Made by a program: the position numbers and the translations under genes. Positions 19,647 through 28,467 of a stretch of DNA of 64,000 nucleotides are shown piece by piece. Numbering within the stretch: the stretch's first letter is position 1; each line of letters starts with the position of its first letter. The stretch lies in contig NZ_CP092471.1 of NCBI RefSeq assembly GCF_026168555.1, positions 506,501 to 570,500 of the forward strand, read 5' to 3'. Below the pieces are notes generated by a model. That model worked only from the letters and a program-made list of their open reading frames with translations. It ran no database searches and was not told the DNA's origin. The DNA is from Qipengyuania spongiae. Lineage in GTDB: Bacteria; Pseudomonadota; Alphaproteobacteria; Sphingomonadales; Sphingomonadaceae.

Positions 19647-19729
19647 GGAATGGCTCCTGCCTGGTTTGAATGGACCTTGTCGCAGGATTGAATAGGCGCC
19701 CCGTATTTCCCGTCAGCCTCCCGAATGTA

Positions 19730-21088
19730 TCAAAGTGTTTCCACGAGCGACTTTCTGGAAAGCAGAAGCTCGGCGCAAAGACCCCCGCCCTCCCGGTTCG
19801 CCAGTTGCAGCCGCCCGCCATGCGCCAGCGCCACGTTGTGGGCGATGCTGAGGCCGAGGCCCATGCCCGGATGATTGTCCGAGCGCGAAACATCCAGCCG
19901 CTCGAAGGGTCGCATCACCCGGTCGAGCTGTTCGGGCGGAACCCCCGGCCCGCGATCATCCACTTTCACGCTAACGTAATCGCCCCGCGCGCCGCCATCG
20001 GCGGCAAGCGTCAGGACCGCTGCGCCGCCATACTTGACCGCATTGTCGACAAGATTCTCGATCGCCCGGGCGAGATGGTCGTGCACCCCCTCGATCACCA
20101 GCCGGTCGGGCCCTTCATAGGACACCTCGCCACCGAGATCGCTCGCCGCCTCGGCGATGGTCTGGCACAGGCTCGACAGGTCGGTCGGCGCCCGGGTCTC
20201 CCGGTTCTCGCCGGTCTCGAAGAAATCGAGCAGTTCCTGCAGCATCCTCGTCATCTGGCCGATATCGGCGAGCGCGGCGTGGCGATCGGCACTATCCTCG
20301 ATTGCATCCACTCTCAGGCGCAGGCGCGAAAGCGGAGTGCGCAGATCGTGGCCGACCGCGAGAAGGGCCTGCGTGCGCTGGTCGATGACGCCTTCCAGGC
20401 GTGCCTGCATCGCGTTGAGCGCGCGCGACACCTCGCGCATTTCCTGCGGCCCCGCCGTCTCGTCGAAGAGGATTCGGTCGGCCGTGCCGATGAGCTGGGC
20501 GTTGTCCGACAGGCGGCGCAGCGGCATGCTCATCGTGCGCACGAGCAGTGCGGCCGACCCGAGCACGAAAAGCGCGATAAGCCCGACACGGATCGATGTT
20601 TCCAGCAGCAGCCGCCAGTTCACCACCGTTTCGCGCGTGGCGAAGCCGATCCAGAGGTCCTCTTCGATCTGAATCGCCCCCGCCAGCCGCCGGCCGGGCG
20701 CGAAGGTCGGGCCGGGCGCGAGCGTCATGCGGATCGGATGATCGGCAAGGGACGGTTCGAATTCGAAGATCGAACTGGCGATCAGCGCCGCTTCGGGATC
20801 GATCCCGGGCGGAACGGCCGGCGTCCCCTCGATCAGCGAAAGCCGGGTGTGAATGGTCGAGAGGCTGTCGAGCAGCCGGGCCCGGTCCCCGCTGTCGGCG
20901 GTGCGGATAATCCGTTCGGCGATCAGCAATTGCTCCGCGATCCGCTTACCTTGGTCGGTGCGCTGGATATGCGTTTCGCCGGTGCGAATCAGCATGCTGC
21001 CGGCAACGAACTGGACCAGCACGACCAGCGCCAGCACCAGGATCACTTGCCCGGTAAAGCCTTTCGGCCAGAGGCGCCGCCGCGCCAT
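19730..21088 (-). CDS. EnvZ-type sensor histidine kinase
   Basis: This 452-residue inner-membrane kinase has two transmembrane helices (about 12-33 and 166-184) flanking a periplasmic sensor of about 130 residues. A HAMP linker (about 185-240) precedes the HisKA box VGHDLRTPLSRLRLRVD with H247. The ATPase domain has the N box NLVDNAVKYG, the DDRGPGVP D box and MGLGLSIAHNVALAHGG. The start overlaps the response-regulator stop by ATGA. The signal is unknown. Confidence 0.93.
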   Translation of the reverse strand: MARRRLWPKGFTGQVILVLALVVLVQFVAGSMLIRTGETHIQRTDQGKRIAEQLLIAERIIRTADSGDRARLLDSLSTIHTRLSLIEGTPAVPPGIDPEAALIASSIFEFEPSLADHPIRMTLAPGPTFAPGRRLAGAIQIEEDLWIGFATRETVVNWRLLLETSIRVGLIALFVLGSAALLVRTMSMPLRRLSDNAQLIGTADRILFDETAGPQEMREVSRALNAMQARLEGVIDQRTQALLAVGHDLRTPLSRLRLRVDAIEDSADRHAALADIGQMTRMLQELLDFFETGENRETRAPTDLSSLCQTIAEAASDLGGEVSYEGPDRLVIEGVHDHLARAIENLVDNAVKYGGAAVLTLAADGGARGDYVSVKVDDRGPGVPPEQLDRVMRPFERLDVSRSDNHPGMGLGLSIAHNVALAHGGRLQLANREGGGLCAELLLSRKSLVETL

Positions 21089-21813
21089 CAGGCCTCGACA
21101 TTCGCAGTGAAGACGTAGCCGACACCGCGCACCGTGCGGATGAGATCGCGCCCGCCGTCGATCGAGCCGAGCTTGCGGCGGAGACGACTGACGAGCACGT
21201 CGACGCTGCGATCCCCGCTGTCGCGCGCCGTCAGGCGATTGCGCGAATGTTCGAGCAGCGTGTCGCGCCCGATCACCCGTTGTGGCATGTCGAGAAACAC
21301 GTTGAGAAGGTCGAATTCGGCTTCGGAAATCGATACGCGCGAGCCTTCGGGCGCGAACAGTTCGCGCCGCCGCCGGTCCATCCGCCAGCCGTCGAAACGG
21401 ACAACAGAGGCATAATCGCCGCCATCGGCGCCGCCCGCATCCTCGGACCGCCGCAGGACCGAACGGATCCGGGCCACCAGCTCTCCGGGATCGACCGGCT
21501 TTACCAGATAATCGTCTGCCCCCAGTTCGAGCCCCACGATCCGGTCCGTATGGCTCGACCGGGCGCTGATGAAGATGACCGGCACGTTGCTGCGCTGCCG
21601 CAGCCAGCGACACAGGTCGAGCCCGCTGGTGGCAGGCAGCATGACGTCGAGCACCACGAGATCGAACCGCTCGGCCGAAGCTTTGAATTCGGCCGCCGTC
21701 GCGTAGCCGCGAACCGGAAACCCGCTCTGCCGCAAATGCCGCGTGAGCAGGGTTCGCAATGCACCGTCGTCCTCGACGAGAGCGATATGATGGGTGCGTT
21801 CGCTGATCTGCAT
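21088..21813 (-). CDS. OmpR-family response regulator
   Basis: This 241-residue transcription factor has a receiver domain with the acid pocket ALVEDDG, the phosphoacceptor D56 in VVLDVMLPATSG, and the conserved lysine in YLVKPVDPGE. A winged-helix OmpR/PhoB DNA-binding domain follows (about residues 135-238, with SEAEFDLLNVFLDMPQRVIGRD and VDVLVSRLRRKL, RTVRGVGYVF). ATG 21813 (MQISERTHHIALVEDD) is chosen; the longer frame upstream has no family match. It is co-transcribed with the kinase. Confidence 0.94.
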   Translation of the reverse strand: MQISERTHHIALVEDDGALRTLLTRHLRQSGFPVRGYATAAEFKASAERFDLVVLDVMLPATSGLDLCRWLRQRSNVPVIFISARSSHTDRIVGLELGADDYLVKPVDPGELVARIRSVLRRSEDAGGADGGDYASVVRFDGWRMDRRRRELFAPEGSRVSISEAEFDLLNVFLDMPQRVIGRDTLLEHSRNRLTARDSGDRSVDVLVSRLRRKLGSIDGGRDLIRTVRGVGYVFTANVEA

Positions 21814-22128
21814 TGCGTGTTCCGGACCGACGGGCTGGCGACGAAGTGCCGACTTCGCCCACCGCTTAGCTGGTCCGCGAGCCGGCCTCCAGAACAACGA
21901 GAAGCTTTCGGGTCGGGAGCTGCGACGCGGTGCTGCGACTGGGGAACCCGACTTCCCTGTAGAGACCCAACGATAGCGATTTCCTGTTGATCCGTTCCGA
22001 ATCCGAAGGATCGACCAGCCAGGGGAGGTCTAAATCGAGAACACCCGGATTTCCGGCAGGGTCCGCGCTTTGCGCGAAGCGAGCCATGCGGCAGCCACGG
22101 GATGAAAGTTCGCAGAATCGCGGGCCAA
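21814..22128. other. intergenic region upstream of the response regulator, left flank of the ars element
   Basis: This stretch separates the response-regulator start from the left attachment repeat. I see no credible gene: reading frames are short, out of codon-usage pattern and without ribosome sites. It must contain the promoter of the two-component operon on the minus strand, but no clear -35/-10 pair stands out. By the integration model it was the sequence downstream of tRNA-Arg before the element inserted. Confidence 0.6.
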
Positions 22129-22142
22129 TGGCGCACCCGACA
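22129..22142. repeat. left attachment-site repeat (tRNA-Arg 3' end copy)
   Basis: Exact 14-base copy of the tRNA-Arg 3' terminus and CCA (minus-strand sense TGTCGGGTGCGCCA), in the same orientation as the right copy. Identity ends abruptly on both sides. Confidence 0.82.
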
Positions 22143-22305
22143 TTGCTAAAACTTCTGTCGCAGGCAGTGTCGGGACGTCCCTAACTACTCTGTAAAATCA
22201 GGGATTTGTCTTCTATCGTGTTCACGGTTGATCGGCCCCGTTTGCCTGCATTTCGTGTCCCGTGTGGGGTCGAAAGTTGGAACAATTTTATGGTGTGTAT
22301 AACCT

Positions 22306-23448
22306 ATGGCACTGACAGCATTGAAGGTGAAAAACGCCAAGCCCGGTCGCTACGTTGATGGCCGTGGCTTGTGTCTTTTCGTGAAGGAAAGCGGCTCCCG
22401 TAGTTGGGTCTTGCGGATGCAGCATAACGGCAGGCGGCGCGACTATGGATTGGGATCGGCGCTCGACGTGACGCTGACTGAGGCGCGGGACGCCGCAGCC
22501 GCCTTGCGCCGCCAGGTTCGTGCCGGGATCGATCCGGTTGCCGAGCGACGCAAGTCGCGCAAGGTGGTGCCGAGCTTCGAAACCGCAGCGCGCGAATGCT
22601 ACGAGGCGTTGAAGGACGGCTGGAAGAATCAAAACTATCGTAACTGGATTTCCAGCATGGAAAACCATGTCTTCCCGCTGATCAGCAGGAAGCCAGTCGA
22701 TCAGGTGGACAGCACCCACGTCGTCGAGGTGCTCACGCCCATCTGGCTCGACATTCCCGACACTGCTCGCAAAATCTTGCAGCGCATCGGTGCAGTGCTC
22801 GACTTCGCGCATATCAGGGGATGGCGCGAGGAAGAGGCCGCGCTGCGCTCAGTCCGCAAGGGCTTGCCGCGCCAGACCGACAAGGTCGAGCACTTCAAGG
22901 CGATGCCCTATTCACAGATTCCGGCGTTCATGAAGGAACTGGCGACTGCATCACCCACCACGGGCCGCGATGCCCTGCGTTTCACCATCTATAACGCCGT
23001 GCGGTCGAGCGAGACGCGCAAGGCCGTGTGGACCGAAATCGACCTCGACAAGGCGGTCTGGACCATCCCCGGCGAGCGCATGAAAGCAAAGGAAACGCAT
23101 GTCGTGCCGCTCTCTAAGGCAGCCGTTTCCATTCTGCGTCGGCGCTGGAAACTGCGCACGAGCGACGATGGCCTCGTTTTCTCGACCAATGGCGAGAAGC
23201 CCATCAGCGACATGACAATGACCAAGCTGTTGCGGGATGCCGGGATCAAGGGCGCGACCGTCCATGGCTTCCGTTCCGCTTTCACCGATTGGGCGTCGGA
23301 GAAGACCGACTTTCCGAAGGAGGTGGCAGACAAGGCATTGGCGCACAAGCTTAGCAACCAGGTCGAAGCCGCCTATCGCCGTACCGACTTCTTTGACAAG
23401 CGGCGCGAGTTGATGACTAGGTGGGCGGAGTTTCTAGGTCAAAGGTAG
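22306..23448 (+). CDS. P4-type tyrosine integrase
   Basis: This 380-residue site-specific recombinase starts with the DUF4102 arm-binding domain (VKNAKPGRYVDGRGLCLFV, then LGSALDVTLTEARDAA), followed by a core-binding SAM-like domain (about 95-190) and the catalytic domain. Catalytic residues visible are the first Arg in NAVRSSETRKAVW, the HGFR box (HGFRSAFTDW), the later His in ALAHKLSNQV, and the Tyr in EAAYRRTDFF. The length is standard and there is no break, so the enzyme should be active. It starts 164 bases from the left repeat and reads into the element. Confidence 0.93.
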   Translation: MALTALKVKNAKPGRYVDGRGLCLFVKESGSRSWVLRMQHNGRRRDYGLGSALDVTLTEARDAAAALRRQVRAGIDPVAERRKSRKVVPSFETAARECYEALKDGWKNQNYRNWISSMENHVFPLISRKPVDQVDSTHVVEVLTPIWLDIPDTARKILQRIGAVLDFAHIRGWREEEAALRSVRKGLPRQTDKVEHFKAMPYSQIPAFMKELATASPTTGRDALRFTIYNAVRSSETRKAVWTEIDLDKAVWTIPGERMKAKETHVVPLSKAAVSILRRRWKLRTSDDGLVFSTNGEKPISDMTMTKLLRDAGIKGATVHGFRSAFTDWASEKTDFPKEVADKALAHKLSNQVEAAYRRTDFFDKRRELMTRWAEFLGQR

Positions 23449-23481
23449 GTGGATGCGCCCATCGGGATGAGGAGATCGCGC

Positions 23482-24552
23482 TCAGCCAGCGGCAAAGCTA
23501 GATCGCGTTCGGTTGGCAATGGCGACCAGTGACAACATCACCGGCACTTCGACCAGCACGCCTACGACCGTCGCCAGTGCCGCGCCACTACCTAGGCCGA
23601 ACAAACCGATGGCTACCGCCACGGCGAGTTCGAAGAAGTTGGACGTGCCAATAAGGGCGCAGGGCGCGGCGACCGCGTGCGGCACCTTCCATGCCTTGGC
23701 CCAGCCATAGGCGATCAGGAAGATGCCATAGCTCTGGACGATGATCGGCGCGGCTATCAGCACGATCAGCAGCGGTCGCGCGACGATGGTTTCGGCCTGG
23801 AAGCCGAACAGGAGCAGCACCGTCAGCAACAGGCCGATGATCGAGAGCGGCTTCAGGCGTCCGGTGAACTCGGACACCGCCGCTTCATCGCCGCCATGCG
23901 TCGCAAGCAGCCGGTGCCGCACTAAGGCACCCGCTGCGAGCGGGACGACCACATAGAGCGCGACCGAGAGCAGCAGCGTTTCCCAAGGAACTGCAATGTC
24001 GGTCACGCCCAGCAGCAGCGCGACGATAGGCGCGAAAGCAACGATCATGATGAGATCGTTCGCAGCGACTTGCACCAGCGTATAAGCCGGATCGCCCTTG
24101 GTCAGCTGCGACCATACGAAAACCATCGCGGTGCAAGGCGCCGCACCCAACAGGATCAGGCCAGCGATATATTGCTGTGCGTCGGCAGGCGCGATCAGGT
24201 CGGCAAAGACGACCTCGAAGAACAGCACGCCCAGCGCCGCCATCGTGAACGGCTTGATGAGCCAGTTCACCACCAGCGTGATGATGAGCCCTTTTGGTTT
24301 GTCGCCCACCCGGCGCACCGCGCCGAAATCGACCGCGACCATCATCGGGAAGATCATCGCCCAGATCAGCACCGCGACGACGAGATTGACCGAGGCGTAT
24401 TCGATGGCAGCAAGCGAGGCGAACAACTCCGGCGCGACATTTCCAAGCGCAATCCCGGCGAGGATCGCCCCGCCGACCCAGACCGAAAGCCATTTCTCGA
24501 ACAAGCCAAGGCCCGCCGCGCGGGCGTCGATGTCAGCAGTGGCGGCAGTCAT
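23482..24552 (-). CDS. ACR3-family arsenite efflux permease
   Basis: This 356-residue inner-membrane carrier exports arsenite. It has about ten hydrophobic helices. Helix 4 carries the family cysteine in [20 protein letters not shown], and helix 9 the conserved [17 protein letters not shown]. These identify ACR3 rather than ArsB. It is the last gene of the ars operon, overlapping arsC by ATGA, and converges with the integrase gene. Confidence 0.95.
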   Translation of the reverse strand: MTAATADIDARAAGLGLFEKWLSVWVGGAILAGIALGNVAPELFASLAAIEYASVNLVVAVLIWAMIFPMMVAVDFGAVRRVGDKPKGLIITLVVNWLIKPFTMAALGVLFFEVVFADLIAPADAQQYIAGLILLGAAPCTAMVFVWSQLTKGDPAYTLVQVAANDLIMIVAFAPIVALLLGVTDIAVPWETLLLSVALYVVVPLAAGALVRHRLLATHGGDEAAVSEFTGRLKPLSIIGLLLTVLLLFGFQAETIVARPLLIVLIAAPIIVQSYGIFLIAYGWAKAWKVPHAVAAPCALIGTSNFFELAVAVAIGLFGLGSGAALATVVGVLVEVPVMLSLVAIANRTRSSFAAG

Positions 24553-25049
24553 TGCGTGTCAGCCTCGTGGCCAATGGCTTGCAACTTTTCGCGCAGGGCG
24601 ATTTGCTCAAGGCTCGCAATCGGGAGCGCAAGCATCAGGTCGATACGGCGCTTCAGCATGCAGAAGGCATCGAGGAAGGCCGCTGCTTTCTCCGCATCGC
24701 TGCCCTCGACAGCCGCCGGATCGGGAATGCCCCAATGCGCCGAGGTCGGACGACCAGGCCAGACCGGACAGGATTCAGCCGCTGCGCTGTCGCAGACGGT
24801 AAAGATGAGATCGAACTCCGGTCCATCGGCAAACTCGCTCCAGCTCTTGGAGGAATAGCCCTCTGCCGGATAGCCCAGGGTCTTGAGCGTATGGATCGCC
24901 CAGGGATTTACCTTGCCGGTCGGATTGCTTCCGGCGCTGTAGGCCTTGAAGCGGCCTGCCCCGTCATGGTTGAGGATTGCCTCGCCCAAGACCGAGCGAG
25001 CGGAGTTGCCCGTGCACAGGAACAGCACGTTCATCGGTTGGTCTGACAT
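24549..25049 (-). CDS. arsC: arsenate reductase, low-molecular-weight phosphatase type
   Basis: The enzyme reduces arsenate to arsenite for export by the adjacent ACR3. The P-loop [11 protein letters not shown] places the nucleophile at C12, typical of the LMW-phosphatase-derived arsenate reductases. A second cysteine pair lies in [17 protein letters not shown], the region that relays the disulfide in thioredoxin-linked enzymes. At 166 residues it is slightly longer than Staphylococcus-type ArsC. M6 ([10 protein letters not shown]) is an alternative start. Six bases separate it from the ArsI-like gene. Confidence 0.93.
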   Translation of the reverse strand: MSDQPMNVLFLCTGNSARSVLGEAILNHDGAGRFKAYSAGSNPTGKVNPWAIHTLKTLGYPAEGYSSKSWSEFADGPEFDLIFTVCDSAAAESCPVWPGRPTSAHWGIPDPAAVEGSDAEKAAAFLDAFCMLKRRIDLMLALPIASLEQIALREKLQAIGHEADTQ

Positions 25050-25055
25050 GGGACT

Positions 25056-25526
25056 TCAGCAGCAGGACGTCTTGGCGGGAGCGAGTTGCGGTGCGCAGCA
25101 GGCGCTCGAAGCAGCGTTCGCCGAGGCTAGCTGGTCGAGATCGGGACTGCCGCCATAGGTCGTGCTTTCGCCTTCGGTCAGGAAGGCTTCCCACACCACG
25201 CCATCAGGATCGGCGATCCAGCTCTTTTCCGATTGCGCGTAGCAACAGGTCGTCGCGCCTTCTTCCAGCACCGGACGGTCAGCAGCCCTGAAGCGGTCAT
25301 AGACCTCTTCGAGTTCGGCCTTGTCCTCGACCTGCAAGCCGACATGCTCAATGCCCCTGGTCGCAGCCTCGCGCATCGAGATCGCGAAGTTGATGCGCGG
25401 ATCGTCCAGCATCCATTTGGCATAGTCGGCCTTCACCACAGAGGGTTCAGCGCCAAACAGCCTCGAATAGAAGGCGACGGACTTGTCGATGTCGGTCACG
25501 CCGACATGCACATGGAAGCGTTTCAT
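25056..25526 (-). CDS. ArsI/CadI-family vicinal-oxygen-chelate protein, candidate C-As lyase
   Basis: This 156-residue VOC-fold protein starts MKRFHVHVGVTDIDKSVAFY with metal-site histidines H5/H7; H61 lies in IEHVGLQV and a likely glutamate in DGVVWEAF. The vicinal pair C94-C95 in ATTCCYAQSEKSW is the feature of ArsI enzymes that bind trivalent organoarsenicals and split the C-As bond with Fe(II) and O2. The C-terminus ends in further cysteines (SSACC and TSCC). The related CadI label is possible. The start overlaps arsR by ATGA, and arsC follows. Confidence 0.85.
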   Translation of the reverse strand: MKRFHVHVGVTDIDKSVAFYSRLFGAEPSVVKADYAKWMLDDPRINFAISMREAATRGIEHVGLQVEDKAELEEVYDRFRAADRPVLEEGATTCCYAQSEKSWIADPDGVVWEAFLTEGESTTYGGSPDLDQLASANAASSACCAPQLAPAKTSCC

Positions 25527-25864
25527 CAGGCGCTCTTTCGTTGAGGAGAAGGAAGGCAGGCGGCATCCTCGGAACAGGAGAGGCCGCCGCAGCAATTTTC
25601 AGTGAGGTAGCCCATCAGGCCATTCATCGCGGCATAGTCCGCCGAATAGATGATCGAGCGGCTTTCGCGCCGCTGGGTGACCAGCCCCGCATTGGCGAGC
25701 TGAGCCAAGTGAAAGCTCATTGAAGACGGAGGCACGTCGAGCTTTTCAGCTAGCACCCCGGCGGCAACGCCTTGCTCACCAGCCTGCACGAGCAGGCGGA
25801 ACGCGGCGAGGCGATGCTCCTGTGCCAGTGCGGACAGCGCGCGGATTACGCGGTCGGCTTCCAT
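25526..25864 (-). CDS. arsR: ArsR-family arsenic-responsive repressor
   Basis: This 112-residue winged-helix repressor leads the ars operon. The helix-turn-helix is around residues 36-60 (AAGVLAEKLDVPPSSMSFHLAQLANAG). The wing contains RRESRSIIYSADY. The likely As(III) site is C91-C92 in TENCCGG, with C97 and C103 nearby, so the sensor is of the type with C-terminal cysteines rather than the ELCVCDL type. Its promoter region contains a perfect inverted repeat 16 bases upstream of the start codon. Confidence 0.93.
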   Translation of the reverse strand: MEADRVIRALSALAQEHRLAAFRLLVQAGEQGVAAGVLAEKLDVPPSSMSFHLAQLANAGLVTQRRESRSIIYSADYAAMNGLMGYLTENCCGGLSCSEDAACLPSPQRKSA

Positions 25865-25879
25865 CGCTCACTCCAATGA

Positions 25880-25895
25880 TTCGATAAATATCGAA
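25880..25895. promoter_or_regulatory. candidate ArsR operator
   Basis: TTCGATAAATATCGAA is a perfect 6-bp inverted repeat around a 4-base AT centre, in an AT-rich patch 16 bases upstream of arsR. Its position and symmetry fit autorepression by the dimeric repressor. Confidence 0.7.
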
Positions 25896-25972
25896 ATATG
25901 GAATGAAGCGAGTCTGGTCAAGCCACCAGCTTGCATTCGACCAAGCAAGGATCAGCGAAATTGCGGTCTGGC

Positions 25973-26167
25973 TCAGCTTTCGACGCGCTGGCGGTCAACC
26001 AGGCCGTGCAAGCTGGCCATAGTGACGCGCGTTGCGTTGCCGATCTTCACCGTTTCGATTTCGCCGGTCGCGATCAGCTCATAGAGCTTCGTGCGACCTA
26101 TGCCGATCATGCGGGCAGCGTCATTGATCCTGACGCAGATCGGTTCGATGGGTTGATGGCCGCTCAT
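25973..26167 (-). CDS. AlpA/excisionase-like helix-turn-helix protein
   Basis: The 64-residue protein is a MerR-type winged HTH of the AlpA/Xis group: VRINDAARMIGIGRTKLYELI forms the HTH, followed by the wing ETVKIGNATRVTMASLHGLV. Such proteins direct excision or activate the integrase genes of P4-like elements. It lies inside the element, opposite to the hsdR remnant. Confidence in the family is good; its role in excision is inference. Confidence 0.85.
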   Translation of the reverse strand: MSGHQPIEPICVRINDAARMIGIGRTKLYELIATGEIETVKIGNATRVTMASLHGLVDRQRVES

Positions 26168-26215
26168 TCCGCCGGTTCCTCTTCACGATAGTGAGCGGGA
26201 TCGGCGATCCAGCGA

Positions 26216-27484
26216 TTGATGGCTGATTCGTGCCATCCTGCACCATGGATGCTGATTTTGACCTGCGAGGGGATCCTGAAAAACCATGTGCGCGAAGTGC
26301 GCGATCACTTCCAGCATCTGTGGAGCGACGAGCAGGCCGTGACGGCGCAGGACCGCCTGTTGATCGGCCTCTGCACGCCAGAGCGCCTGCTGGAATTCGT
26401 CCGCTCCTACGTCCTGTTCGACCGCAAGGTAGACAAGATCGTCGCCCGCCATCAGCAATTCTTTGGCATCCGCGCGCTGCTTGACCAGATCAGCCGGATC
26501 AAACCCGATGGCGCGCGCGAAGGCGGGGTGATCTGGCACACCACCGGTTCGGGCAAGAGCTTCACGATGGTGATGCTATGCAAGGCCCTGCTGCTGCACG
26601 AGAAGCTGAAGGCCTGCCGTCTGGTCGTGGTGACCGACCGCCGCGATCTGGAAAAGCAGCTGGCAGGCAACTTCCTGAATGGCGGAGCCTTCGGCTCGGA
26701 CATTGGCTCGAAAGATGCGGGCAAGGCCAAGGCGCAATCGGGCCGCGATTTGGCCAAGCGCATCGGCAAGGGCACCGAGCGGATCATCTTCACGATCATT
26801 AACAAGTTCGGCAGCGCAGCGCGCCACGCCGAGTGCCGCAACGACAGCGCGGACATGATCGTACTGGTCGATGAAGGCCACCGCAGCCAGGGCGGCGAAA
26901 ACCACGAGCGGATGCGCAAGGCTCTGCCAAACGCTGCTTATGTCGCGTTCACCGGCACGCCGCTGCTCAAGGACGACAAGACGGCCAACAAGTTCGGGCG
27001 CATCGTCCACGCCTACACGATGAAGGACGCCGTTTCGGACGGCACGGTGACACCGTTGCTCTACGAGGAACGCAAGCCGATCCTCGACGTAAACGAGCGC
27101 GCGATCGACAACTGGTTCGAGAAGGTCACCGCTGGCCTTTCCGATGAGCAGAGGGGTGATCTCAAGAAGAAATTCGGGACCAAGGGCGCGGTTTATGGCT
27201 CCGGCGACCGGATCAATCTGATCGCACTCGATATCGCGACCCACTTCAAGGAGAACTTCAAGGATCTCGACCTCGGCCTGAAGGGTCAGCTGGCAACTGA
27301 TTCCAAGCGCTCAGCCATCCGCTACAAGAAGGCCTTGGACGCAACCGGTCTGGTCAGCAGCGCCATCGTCATTTCGCCCCCAGATATCCGAAAAGCTCTG
27401 TTGCCGCGCCTGTTCGGCCTGACCGGCTTGGACAAGGCAAAGGTTATTACCGAGAAGGTTGTCGAGGTAACCGGAAACGAATAG
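26216..27484 (+). pseudogene. truncated type I restriction endonuclease R subunit (hsdR)
   Basis: The 422-residue open frame covers only the motor core of HsdR, a roughly 1000-residue family. Helicase motif I is WHTTGSGKSFTM, motif II is VDEGHRSQGG and motif III is AFTGTPLLK. The N-terminal nuclease domain is missing; the readable homology starts near VREVRDHFQHLW just after the frame begins. The C-terminal half is also lost after about ISPPDIRK, with an unrelated tail. No hsdM or hsdS is present. It sits between the AlpA-like gene and the tRNA, so it is a relic of an earlier cargo. Confidence 0.85.
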
Positions 27485-27636
27485 CGCGCCGAAAATTGCC
27501 TTCACGCACCAAGAAGCGTCCCAAAAAGCTCCAGAATGTGCTGGAAAAGCCCGCACATTGTGTGGGGCCAATCGTAGGAACGCTTTCTACAGCTCTGCCG
27601 AATTTTGTTTGAAAACAACTCGCTAAGGCAGTTGAC
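27485..27636. other. right end of the ars element, no gene seen
   Basis: About 150 bases between the hsdR remnant and tRNA-Arg, more AT-rich toward the tRNA. No open frame with a ribosome site is visible. By model this is the inner flank of the right attachment site. Confidence 0.6.
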
Positions 27637-27650
27637 TGGCGCACCCGACA
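27637..27650. repeat. right attachment-site repeat in tRNA-Arg 3' end
   Basis: The 14 bases encode the last residues of the acceptor stem, the discriminator base and CCA of tRNA-Arg on the minus strand. They match the left repeat exactly and in direct orientation. Confidence 0.82.
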
Positions 27651-27713
27651 GGATTCGAACCTGTGACCTTCGCCTTCGGAGGGCGACACTCTATCCAGCT
27701 GAGCTACGGGTGC
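27637..27713 (-). tRNA. tRNA-Arg (anticodon CCG)
   Basis: A full 77-base cloverleaf with encoded CCA. The acceptor stem is GCACCCG paired with CGGGTGC, the D arm GCTCAGCTGGATAGAGT, and the anticodon arm TCGCC-CTCCGAA-GGCGA with anticodon CCG. The T arm is CAGGTTCGAATCCTG. All stems pair. The gene reads CGG codons for arginine and remains functional after integration because its 3' end was regenerated. Confidence 0.97.
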
Positions 27714-27834
27714 TTGTGCTTACGCGATGCTTACGCGGAATGAATTGCGATGTGAACCCAATCCTTGCATTCATCTAAGCTCTTAAGGTTCCAAACAAAT
27801 CCCTCAAATCAACCTGCGCAAATCAGCTTGACAC

Positions 27835-27878
<44 letters not shown>

Positions 27879-28005
27879 ATTCTTGCGATCGCTCGCGATG
27901 GCTGGGGCGCTTAGCAAAAGCGGAAGGCGCGTGCCAAGAACATTTGCGTGGGGCTGCGCGCCAGCGTTAGGTTTTGCGCAACCATGGCTTGCTAGGGCGG
28001 CTTAT

Positions 28006-28404
28006 ATGAACGCCTATTCCCATGCATTCGACCTGTCCGAGGCGACCATCCTGCCGCCGATCGAGCACGAGCGCGAATCGGCGTCGCTGACGTTTCGGTG
28101 GAATGCGCTGCATGACGCCGCCGACGCGCTTGCATCTCTGGCCGGGTGCGCTCGCGAGGATGGCCGGAGCGAGATGGCTGCGCTCTCACGACGGGCGGCG
28201 GTGGCCGATGCCGACCGGCGCGCACTGGTGGTCCAAGGGATCGACGATCTGGCGGCGGTCATGCGAACCGGGCTGACGGCGATCCTGGCAGTGGTCGATG
28301 CGGGCGGTGAGGCAAGCGCCGCCGCGGCGACGTTGTGGCGCGAGTTCCAGTCCGGACGGGAAGCGCTCTGCGCCTTGGTGGAGACGCCCGAGGGGATCGC
28401 TTAG
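28006..28404 (+). CDS. hypothetical protein, helical
   Basis: A 132-residue protein I do not recognise. It begins MNAYSHAFDLSEATILPPIE, is soluble and mostly alpha-helical by composition (alanine-, leucine- and arginine-rich stretches such as LHDAADALASLAGCA). The start ATG 28006 has AGGGCGG ahead. The frame extends upstream, but that part overlaps the truncated tRNA region and is not protein-like. It is the first chromosomal gene beyond the element. Confidence 0.6.
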   Translation: MNAYSHAFDLSEATILPPIEHERESASLTFRWNALHDAADALASLAGCAREDGRSEMAALSRRAAVADADRRALVVQGIDDLAAVMRTGLTAILAVVDAGGEASAAAATLWREFQSGREALCALVETPEGIA

Positions 28405-28440
28405 AAACCGAGCACTCCCACCTCGCGACAGCTTGACGTG

Positions 28441-28455
28441 GTTCGCTTTTTGTTC
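28441..28455 (+). promoter_or_regulatory. LexA (SOS) box upstream of mmcB
   Basis: GTTC-N7-GTTC (GTTCGCTTTTTGTTC) matches the alphaproteobacterial LexA consensus exactly. It lies 12 bases before the mmcB ATG, where bound repressor would block transcription. Confidence 0.85.
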
Positions 28456-28467
28456 CAGATTCCGCGG

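Larger units (their letters stand above)
22129..27650. mobile_element. arsenic-resistance integrative element in tRNA-Arg(CCG)
   Basis: The element is bounded by a 14-bp direct repeat (TGGCGCACCCGACA) at 22129-22142 and 27637-27650; the right copy is the 3' end of an intact tRNA-Arg gene including its CCA. Inside are a tyrosine integrase next to the left repeat, the arsR-arsI-arsC-acr3 operon, an AlpA-like small regulator and a truncated hsdR next to the tRNA. Excisionase-like and integrase genes could allow mobility; the hsdR wreck shows past decay. The integrase is at the end far from the intact tRNA, the less usual arrangement. Confidence 0.82.

Noticed and set aside
21987..22184. 65-codon frame running across the left attachment repeat
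   Set aside because: It spans the integration junction, has atypical composition and no ribosome site.
27883..28005. Extension of the 28006 gene upstream to 27883
   Set aside because: It begins right after the truncated tRNA and lacks a ribosome site; residues are not protein-like, and ATG 28006 has AGGGCGG ahead.
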